Notes: generated by a model from the letters alone, not told the origin. A stretch of DNA of 27,473 bases from Bacilli bacterium (GCA_016302065.1 JAEDOI010000013.1:1-27473); one strand, 5' to 3'; counted from the stretch's first letter, positions 15,125 to 23,813 are shown. A program made the numbers and translations.

Positions 15125-17449
15125 ATGATTAAAAAAATTAATAATTATTTTAAATTAGATACTAAAAATAGTAGTTATATCATTTTCATAACCAAATTTA
15201 ATCATGTAGTATGTAACTATTATGGCAACTATATTTTTGATGCTGGAGATTTATTTTTTACAAATGAAAAATATAATGCGCCAACTGGAACTAGTGTCAA
15301 TTATTCTGAAGAAGATTACAATTATGTTTTAGACAATTTATCTTTAGAAGTTTCTACCCCTTTTAAAGGAGATTTTAAAGAACCTTCTATTATTATTGAT
15401 AATGGTAAAAATTTCATTTTAGATTTAGTCTATCAAGATTACGAAATTCATGAAGCTGATACTAAAATGAAAACCTTACCATCAATTAAGGGTAATCTTC
15501 CAGAATTGGTTTTACATCTTAAAGATCTTGCTTTGAACATATTTGTTGATTTAATTTATTTAGTTGACGAAGAAAATGATGTAATTTTAAGACGTACTTT
15601 AATTAAAAACCATACGAATTCCCATATAATTTTAAATAAAGTAATGTCTATGCAACTTGAATTAATAGGTAAAGATTTTGAAATTATTTCTCTTTATGGA
15701 GGATGGGGTTTTGAAGGGCAAAAAGCGTTCAATAAATTAGATCATGGAATTTTCATTAATGATTCTAAAACCGGGAATAGTTCAAATAGGCATAATCCAT
15801 TCTTTATGCTAAAAGAAAAAGAAGCTACATATAACACAGGTATTACATATGCATTTAATTTAATGTATTCATCAAATCATTTTGAATTAATTGAACAATC
15901 TTCATTTAACAAAATTAGAATCCAAAATGGTATAAATCCTTATTGTTTTAAATATACCTTAAATGTAAATGAAGAATTCGAAACTCCATTTAGTGTTTTA
16001 ACTTTTTCACCAAACGGAATAAATGGGAGCTCTCAAAATATGCACAATTTTATTCATAAACATATTTTAAGAGAACAATTTTCATATAAACCTGCTCCAA
16101 TTTTAATAAACAATTGGGAAGCAACTTATATGAAGTTTAGACAGTCTACTTTAAAGAAAATCATCAGAGCAGCAAAAGATTTAAAATTAGAAATGTTTGT
16201 CCTTGATGATGGATGGTTTGGAAGAAGAACTGATGATTTTAAAGGTTTAGGTGATTACGATGTAAATAAAAAGAAATTACCTAGCGGATTAAAAGGAATT
16301 TCTAAATATTCAAATAAACATAATCTAAAATTTGGACTATGGTTTGAACCAGAAATGGTAAATGAAAACTCTAAACTTTTTGAAACACATCCAAATTGGG
16401 CTATTCAAGATCCTTTAAGACCATCTTCTAAAGGAAGACATCAGCTTATTTTAGATTTAACTAATAAAGATGTGCAAGACTACATAATTACAAATGTAAA
16501 TCATATTTTAGACACTAATAATATTGAATATGTTAAATGGGATATGAATAGACATTTTTCAGATGTAAATTCATCTTTATATCATGGAGGCGAAGTTTTA
16601 CATCGCTATATTGTTGGATTATATAGAATATTTAATGAAATTATATTGACACACCCTAATGTTTATTTTGAAGGATGTGCTAGTGGTGGTAATAGATTTG
16701 ATTTGGGTATTTTATCTTATTTTGATCAAATTTGGACTAGTGATGATACAGACGCCTTTGAAAGAATTTCAATTCAAAGCGGATACGCTCTTGGTTACCC
16801 ATTAAAATGCTTATCAAACCACGTTAGTGCATCTCCTAGTCATAGTGTTTTAAGAAATACACCCCTTGATACAAGATTTAATGTAGCTTTATTTGGCTCG
16901 TTAGGTTTTGAGCTAGACCTATCAACCCTTAAACCAATTGAGAAAAAAGCTATTAAAAAGATAGTTAATTTTTATAAAGAACATCGCAAATTAATTGTAA
17001 ATGGTGATTTCTACCAATTATCTGATATTAAAAAAGATGGATATGCTTTGTGGGCAGTCGTTTCAAAAGATAAAGAAGAAGCTTTAATTGGTTATTTTAA
17101 TTCTCTTCAAAAAATGAATCCTTCTTTAGTTGAATTAAAAATTCCTAATTTAAATAAAGATTACATTTACAATTTAACAGTAAGAAAACAAGAACATAAT
17201 ATTCACATGTTTGGAGGATTAATTAACCAAATACTACCATTTAGAATGGATGAAAGAGGATTTATTGTTAATACAGCTGCAAATTACGTAACATTAAAAG
17301 GCGAAATTGAAGAATATAATCTTAGTGGAAGTGCTTTAATGTCAGGTGCTTTAAAATTAAATAATGAATGGTGTGGAACAGGAATTGGGGATGGAGTAAG
17401 AGTTTTAGGAGACTTTGGAAGTAGAGTTTACTACGTCAAAAAGATTTAA
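15125..17449 (+). CDS. GH36 alpha-galactosidase
   Basis: 774 residues, cytoplasmic, length typical of the AgaA/RafA/MelA group of GH36 (about 730-750). It releases alpha-1,6-linked galactose from melibiose, raffinose and stachyose. The N-terminal beta-supersandwich covers roughly residues 1-325. The TIM barrel starts at INNWEATYMKF, then FVLDDGWFGRR, then FGLWFEPEMVN. The nucleophile is Asp473 in YVKWDMNR, and the acid/base is Asp540 in IWTSDDTDAFERI after EGCASGGNRFD. The ribosome site is weak, 11 bases after the symporter stop, so translation probably depends on coupling within the operon. The HAD gene converges on its 3' end with only 8 bases between. No clean terminator lies in that gap. 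Confidence 0.95.
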   Translation: MIKKINNYFKLDTKNSSYIIFITKFNHVVCNYYGNYIFDAGDLFFTNEKYNAPTGTSVNYSEEDYNYVLDNLSLEVSTPFKGDFKEPSIIIDNGKNFILDLVYQDYEIHEADTKMKTLPSIKGNLPELVLHLKDLALNIFVDLIYLVDEENDVILRRTLIKNHTNSHIILNKVMSMQLELIGKDFEIISLYGGWGFEGQKAFNKLDHGIFINDSKTGNSSNRHNPFFMLKEKEATYNTGITYAFNLMYSSNHFELIEQSSFNKIRIQNGINPYCFKYTLNVNEEFETPFSVLTFSPNGINGSSQNMHNFIHKHILREQFSYKPAPILINNWEATYMKFRQSTLKKIIRAAKDLKLEMFVLDDGWFGRRTDDFKGLGDYDVNKKKLPSGLKGISKYSNKHNLKFGLWFEPEMVNENSKLFETHPNWAIQDPLRPSSKGRHQLILDLTNKDVQDYIITNVNHILDTNNIEYVKWDMNRHFSDVNSSLYHGGEVLHRYIVGLYRIFNEIILTHPNVYFEGCASGGNRFDLGILSYFDQIWTSDDTDAFERISIQSGYALGYPLKCLSNHVSASPSHSVLRNTPLDTRFNVALFGSLGFELDLSTLKPIEKKAIKKIVNFYKEHRKLIVNGDFYQLSDIKKDGYALWAVVSKDKEEALIGYFNSLQKMNPSLVELKIPNLNKDYIYNLTVRKQEHNIHMFGGLINQILPFRMDERGFIVNTAANYVTLKGEIEEYNLSGSALMSGALKLNNEWCGTGIGDGVRVLGDFGSRVYYVKKI

Positions 17450-17457
17450 AAAACCTA

Positions 17458-18189
17458 TTATTTCCCGCTTCTTTTTATAATTTCACTCTTAATTATTGAA
17501 ATAACTTCACTCATTTCAATTTGATCAAATTGATGAGTGGAGTTTTTATTATGAATTAAATATGGCCCTTTAATTAAATATGTTTTTATATTATTTTTTA
17601 ATGCACACTCTCCATCTTCATAATCATTGTTTCCAAACAAAATTACTTCATCACTTTTTAAATTAAATTTATCTAAAATAGTCTTAAAATACATAGGATT
17701 TGGTTTACAATAACAACAATCTTCATATGTAGTAATTAATTTAAAATCACTTTGTTTTAAATCAATAAAGCTCATTCTAGTTAACGTTCCTTCTTTAGGA
17801 AATATTGGATTAGTTGTTAAATAAGCATCAATATTATTTTCATGCAAAAAATCAATTATTTTTCTTGCATAAGGATTATCTTTACAAGCATTTTTAGATA
17901 ACTTAAATTCATTTTTATAAAAGTTTATAAATAATGGTTCGTCATTAACACATTTATCACCATAGTATTTCTTAAAAACATCATAAAATACTTCTCTATT
18001 TGTTCTTTTTCCATCATTTAAATACATTGCTTTTGTACCTTCCATGATACTAGAAAATAATTTGTTTTTATCTTCGTATCCTTTATCTTTTAATACCGAA
18101 TACAAAGTTTCAAAGTAATATTTAATAAACTCATCTTCATGAAGTGGAAGCAATGTTCCATCTAAATCAAAAAATACAGCTTTTAACAT
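17458..18189 (-). CDS. HAD family hydrolase (probable phosphatase)
   Basis: 243 residues, cytoplasmic. Motif I FFDLDGTLL (near 7-15, nucleophile Asp8 and Asp10), motif II LTTNP, motif III KPNP with the Lys, and motif IV FGNNDYEDGECA with the acidic pair are all present. The helical cap between motifs I and II (about 20-110) makes it subclass I, like phosphoglycolate phosphatase-type enzymes. The substrate cannot be read from the sequence. It is a single gene, with promoter TTACAT-17-TATAAT and an ACGAGGT ribosome site, running toward the alpha-galactosidase gene. A perfect 18-bp palindrome lies inside its last 25 codons (17516-17533). Confidence 0.88.
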   Translation of the reverse strand: MLKAVFFDLDGTLLPLHEDEFIKYYFETLYSVLKDKGYEDKNKLFSSIMEGTKAMYLNDGKRTNREVFYDVFKKYYGDKCVNDEPLFINFYKNEFKLSKNACKDNPYARKIIDFLHENNIDAYLTTNPIFPKEGTLTRMSFIDLKQSDFKLITTYEDCCYCKPNPMYFKTILDKFNLKSDEVILFGNNDYEDGECALKNNIKTYLIKGPYLIHNKNSTHQFDQIEMSEVISIIKSEIIKRSGK

Positions 18190-18208
18190 ATTTTTTACCT
18201 CGTTAAAA

Positions 18209-18237
18209 ATTATAGCGAATTTAATTATATAATGTAA
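18209..18237 (-). promoter_or_regulatory. Promoter of the HAD gene
   Basis: On the minus strand TTACAT (18237-18232) lies 17 bases before a perfect TATAAT (18214-18209). The transcript would start close to 18202, next to the ACGAGG ribosome site, so the leader is very short. It is divergent from the DUF2130 promoter. Confidence 0.55.
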
Positions 18238-18260
18238 TTTATAAAAGTTATTTTTATAAT

Positions 18261-18292
18261 TTATTAATATCTATTAATAAATTTAATATAAT
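18261..18292 (+). promoter_or_regulatory. DUF2130 gene promoter with 20-bp palindrome
   Basis: A TATAAT box at 18287-18292 lies 17 bases after the poor -35 candidate TTAATA. TTATTAATA (18261-18269) and TATTAATAA (18272-18280) form a perfect inverted repeat with a TC centre. It covers the -35 and most of the spacer. Being all A/T it could arise by chance in this DNA; operator function is only a suggestion. Confidence 0.35.
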
Positions 18293-18318
18293 TAAATTAG
18301 CTAGTTTTGGAGGTTTAT

Positions 18319-19677
18319 ATGGATATTAGTTCAAATGTTAAAATATTAAATGAAAACACGCTTGTACTTGAAAGTGATGCTTCAAAAGGAGATACTATTT
18401 CACTAAATAAAATCACTTCTATTGATAAGTCTTTTTTAGAAGCAATAATTAAAAGTAAATATCAAAGTGAATATGATAAGAAATTAAAAGAGGAATTAAC
18501 TTTACTTAAAAATCAAAAAGATGTTGAAATAAAAAGACTTGAAGATCAATTACAATCATTTAATGAAAACAAGAATAAAGACATCGCAGTTATTAATTCA
18601 AATAACGAAGCTAAAATTAAAGATGAAATAAATAAATTACAAGTTAAATATCAACAAGAAATTTTTGCACTTAAAGAAGAGCTTTCACAATACAAAGCTA
18701 AATTAGATAATGAAATAAATAATAAATCTAAAGATATCGAAATTGAAAAAACTAAAATTCAATCATTTTATTCAACCCAAATAGAAAAATTACAATTAGA
18801 GAAAAACCAAATTGAAAATATTTCTAAATTAAAAATAGATGAAGCAATTTCTAAACTTAATTTAGATCATGCTAATGAAGTTAATGAATTAAATGGAATA
18901 ATAGATAAATTAAAACTAGAAAAAAATTCTCTTAATACAAAAAGGCTTGGTGAACAATTAGAAAAATGGTGTGTCCAAGAATATAACAACTACGCTATCG
19001 CTGGTTTTCAAAATTGCGAATTTATAAAAATGAATGATTCAATTAAAGAAAACGATGATAACAAAGCAACCAAACCTGATTTTAAATTTGTTGTTTATTT
19101 AGACAAAGATAAAAAAGTTGAATTAACAAGTGTTTGTTTAGAAATGAAAAATGAATATTTTAACGATTCTGTTAATAAAAAAAGAAATGAAGATCACTAC
19201 AATAAACTAGATAAAGATAGAAAAAAAAATAACCTTGAATATGCTCTTTTAGTAAGCGAACTCGATTGGACTTCAACTAACGATTCTCCTATTGTTAAAG
19301 TAAACGGATATGAAAAAATGTATATGGTAAGACCTCAATATTTCATTACTTTCCTCTCTTTAATTGCTACACTTGCTTCTAAATATAGAGACATTATTAC
19401 GACAAAATATGAAGAACAAGAAATTTTTAAACAAAAGAATGAATTAATTGAAGAATTTAACAATCTAAAAAACACTTATTTAATTAAGCCTTTAAATTCT
19501 TTAATTAAAGATATAAATACAATTAAAGAAAAAACTAATAAAATTATTGAACTTTCAAACCAAAATATTCAAACTCTTAATGAAATTTGCGACACTAAAT
19601 TTCAAACATTATATGATAAAATAGAAAAATTTGATATTATTAAAATTTCAAAAAAAGTAGATAAATTAAATAATTAA
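18319..19677 (+). CDS. DUF2130 domain protein with long coiled coil
   Basis: 452 residues from ATG at 18319, placed six bases after GGAGG (18309-18313). An upstream in-frame TTG would overlap that ribosome site and is rejected. Residues 1-35 form a short globular start, about 35-205 is a charged heptad-rich coiled coil (Lys/Glu/Gln/Leu), and about 210-390 is the DUF2130 domain. That domain shows RLGEQLEKWC, KPDFKF, CLEMKNEY, HYNKLDKDRKKNNLEYALLVSEL and MYMVRPQYFITFLSLI; a second short coil closes the protein. The acidic/Lys pattern (D-x-K, E-M-K) resembles a PD-(D/E)XK nuclease fold, which has been suggested for DUF2130; catalytic activity is not established. It appears to be a single gene, soluble, with no partner. 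Confidence 0.88.
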   Translation: MDISSNVKILNENTLVLESDASKGDTISLNKITSIDKSFLEAIIKSKYQSEYDKKLKEELTLLKNQKDVEIKRLEDQLQSFNENKNKDIAVINSNNEAKIKDEINKLQVKYQQEIFALKEELSQYKAKLDNEINNKSKDIEIEKTKIQSFYSTQIEKLQLEKNQIENISKLKIDEAISKLNLDHANEVNELNGIIDKLKLEKNSLNTKRLGEQLEKWCVQEYNNYAIAGFQNCEFIKMNDSIKENDDNKATKPDFKFVVYLDKDKKVELTSVCLEMKNEYFNDSVNKKRNEDHYNKLDKDRKKNNLEYALLVSELDWTSTNDSPIVKVNGYEKMYMVRPQYFITFLSLIATLASKYRDIITTKYEEQEIFKQKNELIEEFNNLKNTYLIKPLNSLIKDINTIKEKTNKIIELSNQNIQTLNEICDTKFQTLYDKIEKFDIIKISKKVDKLNN

Positions 19678-19680
19678 TAA

Positions 19681-19755
19681 AAGAAGGCACCAAAAATTGG
19701 ATGCCCTATTGATGTAATACAAGCAACAAACGGAAACTTTTTGTGGGAACTTCTT
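19681..19755 (+). other. Structured spacer, possible terminator or small RNA element
   Basis: Outer arms AAGAAG (19681-19686) and CTTCTT (19750-19755) can close a domain containing two hairpins. One is GGCACCAA/TTGGATGCC (19686-19705, 8 bp with a bulged A and an AAA loop); the other is ACAAA/TTTGT (19726-19744). It follows the DUF2130 stop codon by 3 bases, so it could be a terminator, but no T-run follows the strong hairpin. G+C is higher than in the flanks. Antisense, the same bases read as an open frame without a start codon, ending ITSIGHPIFGAFFY. The nature of the element is open. Confidence 0.3.
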
Positions 19756-19812
19756 ATATTACTTACAATATTTATATTATAAAAATCAGATATATTATTT
19801 TCATTATACAAA

Positions 19813-19840
19813 TGTAATATCTTTGTTATAATTGTAATAT
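19813..19840 (+). promoter_or_regulatory. AraC-gene promoter with 20-bp-spaced direct repeats; probable leaderless start
   Basis: TATAAT at 19827-19832 lies only six bases before the ATG at 19839, so the expected transcription start is the A of the start codon. No Shine-Dalgarno sequence precedes that codon. TGTAATAT occurs at 19813-19820 and again at 19833-19840, a 20-bp period bracketing the -10. A variant, TGTAATAC, lies at 19713-19720. Direct half-sites two helical turns apart suit an AraC-type regulator binding its own promoter. The autoregulation is inference. Confidence 0.45.
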
Positions 19841-21038
19841 GAAAGATTCAAAACTACATACAATTTGCTATTTATTATCTGAATTTACCTTTATACCCGT
19901 AAGACTATATAAAAATAATATTCTTCTAAAATCATATTATCCTCTTAATATTCCTTACGATCCCTTCGTTCTTTATGAAAAAGAAATTTTAAATTTGTCA
20001 ACCAAGTTAAATTATTACATTACAAAAAGATATAATTATTATTCCCTTATAAAACATGAAGATTATAAAATAGTTATTGGCCCAACAAGAATCAACGAAA
20101 TCACAAAAGAAGATATAAGAGAATTATTAATTAACATTTCTCAAAACTCAGAATTTATAGAAAATACTTTATCTTTTGTAAATTCAATTAGCAAAATGTC
20201 TTTAGAAAATTTATTAAAGTTAAGTTCTTTAATTAACTTACTTTTAAATAATGAATATGATGATAGTTTATTTAACACTAATAAAGAAAAAGATTTAATT
20301 ATTAATAAAATAGTTAATGAAAGAATTAAAAATAAAGATTATGAATTAATTAATACAGATAAATATAACTATAAATACTTTAATGATGAATCAACTCTTA
20401 TTTCTACAATTGCAAGCGGAAATGTTGATAAAGTATTAAAATTTACCCATGAATTAAATCTCCTTGATTCAAATATTAATGAAAGTCAAATTAAACAAAA
20501 CAAACATCGTTTTGTTACATATTTAACTCTAATTAGTAGAGTAGCTATTAAAAAAGGAATAGATCAAGACATTGTAGGAAATATAATTAATCGATATTTA
20601 AATGAAATTATTCAAACTAATGATATTCATAAAATAAATCTTATTTTTAATGATATGCTTATTACATTTACTTATTTTATTAAAGATGTAAGTTCGAGTT
20701 CTTCTCCTTTAATTAATAAAATTAATTCATATATAAACGCTAATATAACTAAAAATATTACAGTTAACGAAATAGCCGCCGCCCTTTATGTTAGTAGACC
20801 ATATATTTCAGCTTATTTTAAAAAAGAGACAGGATTAAATCTTTCTAATTATATCTATCAAAATAAAATTAATTGTGCTAAAAATCTATTATCAATTACT
20901 AATAGATCACTTAGAGAAATATCCTTATATTTAGGATTTTCATCCACAAGTCACTTTTCTTCAACTTTCAAAAAATACGAGGGCATGACCCCAAATGAAT
21001 ATCGACAAAAAAGAACTAGCAATTCCTGTGGTTTTTAA
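19839..21038 (+). CDS. AraC family transcriptional regulator
   Basis: 399 residues. The C-terminal hundred residues form the double helix-turn-helix DNA-binding domain: ITVNEIAAALYVSRPYISAYFKKETG is the first motif. SLREISLYLGFSSTSHFSSTFKKYEGMTPNEYR is the second and carries the AraC/XylS signature. Residues 1-300 are a poorly conserved, mostly helical ligand or signal domain; I see no cupin or response-regulator receiver. Relatives of this layout (YesN-like tail, about 400 residues) often control sugar uptake genes, so the galactoside operons to the left or the alcohol dehydrogenase opposite are candidate targets. The start codon has no ribosome site and a -10 box directly ahead, suggesting a leaderless mRNA. 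It converges on the alcohol dehydrogenase and shares its terminator. Confidence 0.92.
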   Translation: MKDSKLHTICYLLSEFTFIPVRLYKNNILLKSYYPLNIPYDPFVLYEKEILNLSTKLNYYITKRYNYYSLIKHEDYKIVIGPTRINEITKEDIRELLINISQNSEFIENTLSFVNSISKMSLENLLKLSSLINLLLNNEYDDSLFNTNKEKDLIINKIVNERIKNKDYELINTDKYNYKYFNDESTLISTIASGNVDKVLKFTHELNLLDSNINESQIKQNKHRFVTYLTLISRVAIKKGIDQDIVGNIINRYLNEIIQTNDIHKINLIFNDMLITFTYFIKDVSSSSSPLINKINSYINANITKNITVNEIAAALYVSRPYISAYFKKETGLNLSNYIYQNKINCAKNLLSITNRSLREISLYLGFSSTSHFSSTFKKYEGMTPNEYRQKRTSNSCGF

Positions 21039-21060
21039 AACCCACATCATTTGATGTGGG
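21037..21060. terminator. Bidirectional Rho-independent terminator (araC-type gene / alcohol dehydrogenase)
   Basis: CCCACATCA (21041-21049) pairs perfectly with TGATGTGGG (21052-21060) around a TT centre, a 9-bp G+C-rich stem. On the minus strand it is followed by TTTT, ending the alcohol dehydrogenase mRNA. On the plus strand the T-rich CACTTTATTATT follows, a weaker signal for the regulator mRNA. It lies between the two convergent stop codons. Confidence 0.85.
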
Positions 21061-21076
21061 CACTTTATTATTATTA

Positions 21077-22222
21077 TTACAATAATGATTTATATAATTT
21101 TATTATATCTTCTTTTGTAGGATCTTTTGGATTTCCAGGTCTACAAGCATCATCCATTGCAGATTGAGCAAGAAAATCAATATCCTCCTCTTTAACAATA
21201 CCTTTTAAGGTTTGAGGGATTCCTACATCAATAGATAATTGTTGAACAGCTTTAATTGCAGCTTCTCTATATTCTTCTTGAGTCATTAAATCAACGCCTT
21301 CAACTCCCATTGCCCTAGCAATTTCTCTATATTTTTCACCAGTTGCTTCAGCATTGTATCTCATAACTGTTGGAAGAATTATAGCATTTGCAACACCATG
21401 AGGAGTATTATATAAAGCTCCAAGTGGATGTGCCATTGAATGAACAATTCCTAAACCAACATTTGAAAATCCCATACCTGCAATATATTGTCCAAGAGCC
21501 ATTCCTTCTCTTCCTTCTTTGGTATTATTAACAGCACCTCTTAGACTTCTAGAAATAATTCTGATTGCTTCAAGATGGAACATATCACTCAATGCCCATG
21601 CTTCTTTTGTAATATAACCTTCAATTGCATGAGTTAAAGCATCCATGCCAGTTGCAGCAGTTAAACCTTTTGGCATGCTTGCCATCATATCTGGATCAAC
21701 AACAGCAACTACAGGAATATCATGTGGATCTACACAAACAAATTTTCTTTCTTTTTCTTTATCGGTAATAACATAATTAATTGTAACTTCAGCAGCAGTA
21801 CCAGCAGTTGTAGGAACAGCAATAATAGGGACAGATGGCTTTGTTGTTGGAGCACATCCTTCAAGACTTCTAACATCTTTAAATTCTGGGTTTGTAATTA
21901 TAATTCCGATACCTTTTGCAGTGTCCATTGAACTTCCACCACCAATTGCAACAATACAATCAGCTTTAGCTTCTTTAAAAGCTTCTACACCATGAATAAC
22001 ATTTTCAATTGTAGGATTAGCTTGGATTTCACTATAAATTGAGTATTCGATCTTAGCTTCATCTAAAAGTCTTGTTACTTTTTGAGTGACATTAAATTTA
22101 AGCAAATCTGGGTCACTACATACAAAAACCTTTTTAAAGCCCCTTCCTTTTACTTCGGTTACAATATTATTAATTGCACCATAACCATGATACGATGTTT
22201 CATTTAAAACAAATTTTGGCAT
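21077..22222 (-). CDS. Iron-containing alcohol dehydrogenase (FucO/lactaldehyde reductase-like)
   Basis: 381 residues, cytoplasmic group III NAD(P)-dependent dehydrogenase that reduces an aldehyde such as acetaldehyde or lactaldehyde to the alcohol. AIGGGSSMDTAKG (92-104) is the nucleotide-binding GGGS motif and VPTTAGTAAEVT (136-147) is the family signature. The metal ligands Asp194, His198, His261 and His275 are all present, at spacing like E. coli FucO. The gene has a strong AAGGAG ribosome site and a -10 TATAAT (minus, 22263-22258) just upstream. It uses a more balanced amino-acid set than its Lys/Asn-rich neighbours, as expected for an abundant enzyme. It probably disposes of reducing power during sugar fermentation; the exact substrate is not readable. 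Confidence 0.93.
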   Translation of the reverse strand: MPKFVLNETSYHGYGAINNIVTEVKGRGFKKVFVCSDPDLLKFNVTQKVTRLLDEAKIEYSIYSEIQANPTIENVIHGVEAFKEAKADCIVAIGGGSSMDTAKGIGIIITNPEFKDVRSLEGCAPTTKPSVPIIAVPTTAGTAAEVTINYVITDKEKERKFVCVDPHDIPVVAVVDPDMMASMPKGLTAATGMDALTHAIEGYITKEAWALSDMFHLEAIRIISRSLRGAVNNTKEGREGMALGQYIAGMGFSNVGLGIVHSMAHPLGALYNTPHGVANAIILPTVMRYNAEATGEKYREIARAMGVEGVDLMTQEEYREAAIKAVQQLSIDVGIPQTLKGIVKEEDIDFLAQSAMDDACRPGNPKDPTKEDIIKLYKSLL

Positions 22223-22273
22223 CTTAATTTCTCCTTTTATGTATTTAATTTATATAAATTATACCCAATAAAA

Positions 22274-23719
22274 TTATAAAGCAGGGAGTATATTCCCAAA
22301 CAACAAATATGCAAATCCTAAATAAATTAATAAAGAACAAACATCAACAATTGTCGTAACAAATGGAGATGAAATTAAAGCAGGGTCTTTCTTTAAAGCA
22401 GCAACAAGCATTGGCAAAGAAGTTCCAACAAATTTTGCAACAATAATTCCTAAAAATAATGTTCCACTAACTAAACCTGCAATTTCTAGTCTTGAAAGGA
22501 ATAAGGTCCATCCAGTTAGTGCTTCTCCAGTTGCGGATAACTCTGCTCCATCAAAATTAATAATATTAAGATACATTTCTCCTAAAAACCAAAGACATGA
22601 AAAAGCACAAACCATTAAACCAGTAAGCATAGCAACACGCATTTCTTTCCATAAAATCTTAAAATAATTTTTAGGTGTAAATTCTTGAACTGCTAAACCT
22701 CTTACAATAAGAGTTGTAGTTTGTCCTCCAGCATTTCCTCCAGTATCCATTAAAACAGTAACAAAAGGAACAAGAATAGGAAGTGCTCCAAGTGCATTTT
22801 CAAATTTATTTAAAATCATTGACGAAAAGGTACCAAAAATTAGAAGGACCATTAGCCAAGGGGCACATTTAAGCGCCATTTTAGTTACACTAGTTTCTAA
22901 ATAACTATTTTCAAGAGGGGCAACACCTGCCATCTTACTCATATCTTCAGTAGCTTCTTGTTCAATAACATCAACGATATCATCGACTGTAATGATACCA
23001 ATTAATCTATTTTCATTATTTAAAACTGCAATAGCATTAAGGTCATATCTTTTCATTTGGTTAGCAACTTCTTCTTGGTCATCATTAACAAGACAAGTAA
23101 CATAGTCTCTATTCATTAAATCTGAAATTGGTTCATCATCTTTTGCAAAAATAAGTTCATCAAGATCAAGTGTTCCTACAAGTGTTCTACTATTATCAAT
23201 TACAAAAATAGTATAAATTGTTTCTTTTGTTTTACCTTTTCTTCTAATTGCTCTAATTGCTTCATCCGCAGTTAAATCATCTTTAAGACTTAAAAACTCA
23301 GTGGTCATAATAGATCCAGCAGTGTTTTCTTTATAATTTAATAATTTATTAATTACATCTCTTTTTTCTTTAGAAACATTCTTTAAAACACGAGTTACTA
23401 AATTGGCAGGTAAATCTTCAAGGTCATCAACAAGGTCATCGGTAAATTGACTTTCAAGAATCTTGGCAAGTTCAGAGTCACTCATCACTTGAATTAACTT
23501 TTCTTTTGTATCAGATGCAAGTTCAGTAAATAAATCAGCAGTATATTCACTTTTAACAAATTTGAATATAAAAACAAGGTGTGAAATATCTTCAAAATCA
23601 TCGCAAGCTTCAGCAATATCAATTGTTGGAACAACTTCAAAAATATTGCGAACTTCTTTTACTTTTCTTGCAATAATTAATTCTTCTAGTTCCTTTGTAG
23701 AAATTAATTCGTTTTCCAT
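22274..23719 (-). CDS. mgtE: Magnesium transporter MgtE
   Basis: 481 residues, near the 450-480 norm. The N-terminal MgtE superhelical domain covers about 1-130, with LLNYKENTAGSIMTTEFL at its junction. Two CBS domains cover about 135-255 (TIFVIDNSRTLVGTLDLDEL and AIAVLNNENRLIGIITVDDIVDVI). A plug helix leads to five membrane helices from about 285 to the end. MDTGGNAGGQTTTLIVRGLA is the signature of the ion path, and the closing helices contain DPALISSPFVTTIVDVCSLLIYLGFAYL with the conserved Asp in TTIVD. It forms a dimeric Mg2+ channel gated by intracellular Mg2+ through the CBS domains. The leader (23720-23813) is short and shows no M-box riboswitch. The alcohol dehydrogenase gene follows 51 bases downstream on the same strand. 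Confidence 0.97.
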   Translation of the reverse strand: MENELISTKELEELIIARKVKEVRNIFEVVPTIDIAEACDDFEDISHLVFIFKFVKSEYTADLFTELASDTKEKLIQVMSDSELAKILESQFTDDLVDDLEDLPANLVTRVLKNVSKEKRDVINKLLNYKENTAGSIMTTEFLSLKDDLTADEAIRAIRRKGKTKETIYTIFVIDNSRTLVGTLDLDELIFAKDDEPISDLMNRDYVTCLVNDDQEEVANQMKRYDLNAIAVLNNENRLIGIITVDDIVDVIEQEATEDMSKMAGVAPLENSYLETSVTKMALKCAPWLMVLLIFGTFSSMILNKFENALGALPILVPFVTVLMDTGGNAGGQTTTLIVRGLAVQEFTPKNYFKILWKEMRVAMLTGLMVCAFSCLWFLGEMYLNIINFDGAELSATGEALTGWTLFLSRLEIAGLVSGTLFLGIIVAKFVGTSLPMLVAALKKDPALISSPFVTTIVDVCSLLIYLGFAYLLFGNILPAL

Positions 23720-23813
23720 TTTTTAACCTATACAATAATTTTACTAGATAATTGTTAATTAAAAAACACGAAAATGAATTAAATTATAAAATGTTTTAAA
23801 TTAATATTAATAA

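Noticed and set aside
21722..21931. 69-codon plus-strand frame inside the alcohol dehydrogenase
   Set aside because: Antisense to conserved dehydrogenase motifs, low-complexity Asn/Ser/Cys sequence.
23720..23813. Mg2+ riboswitch (M-box) ahead of mgtE
   Set aside because: The leader is under 100 bases, nearly all A/T, with none of the M-box helices.
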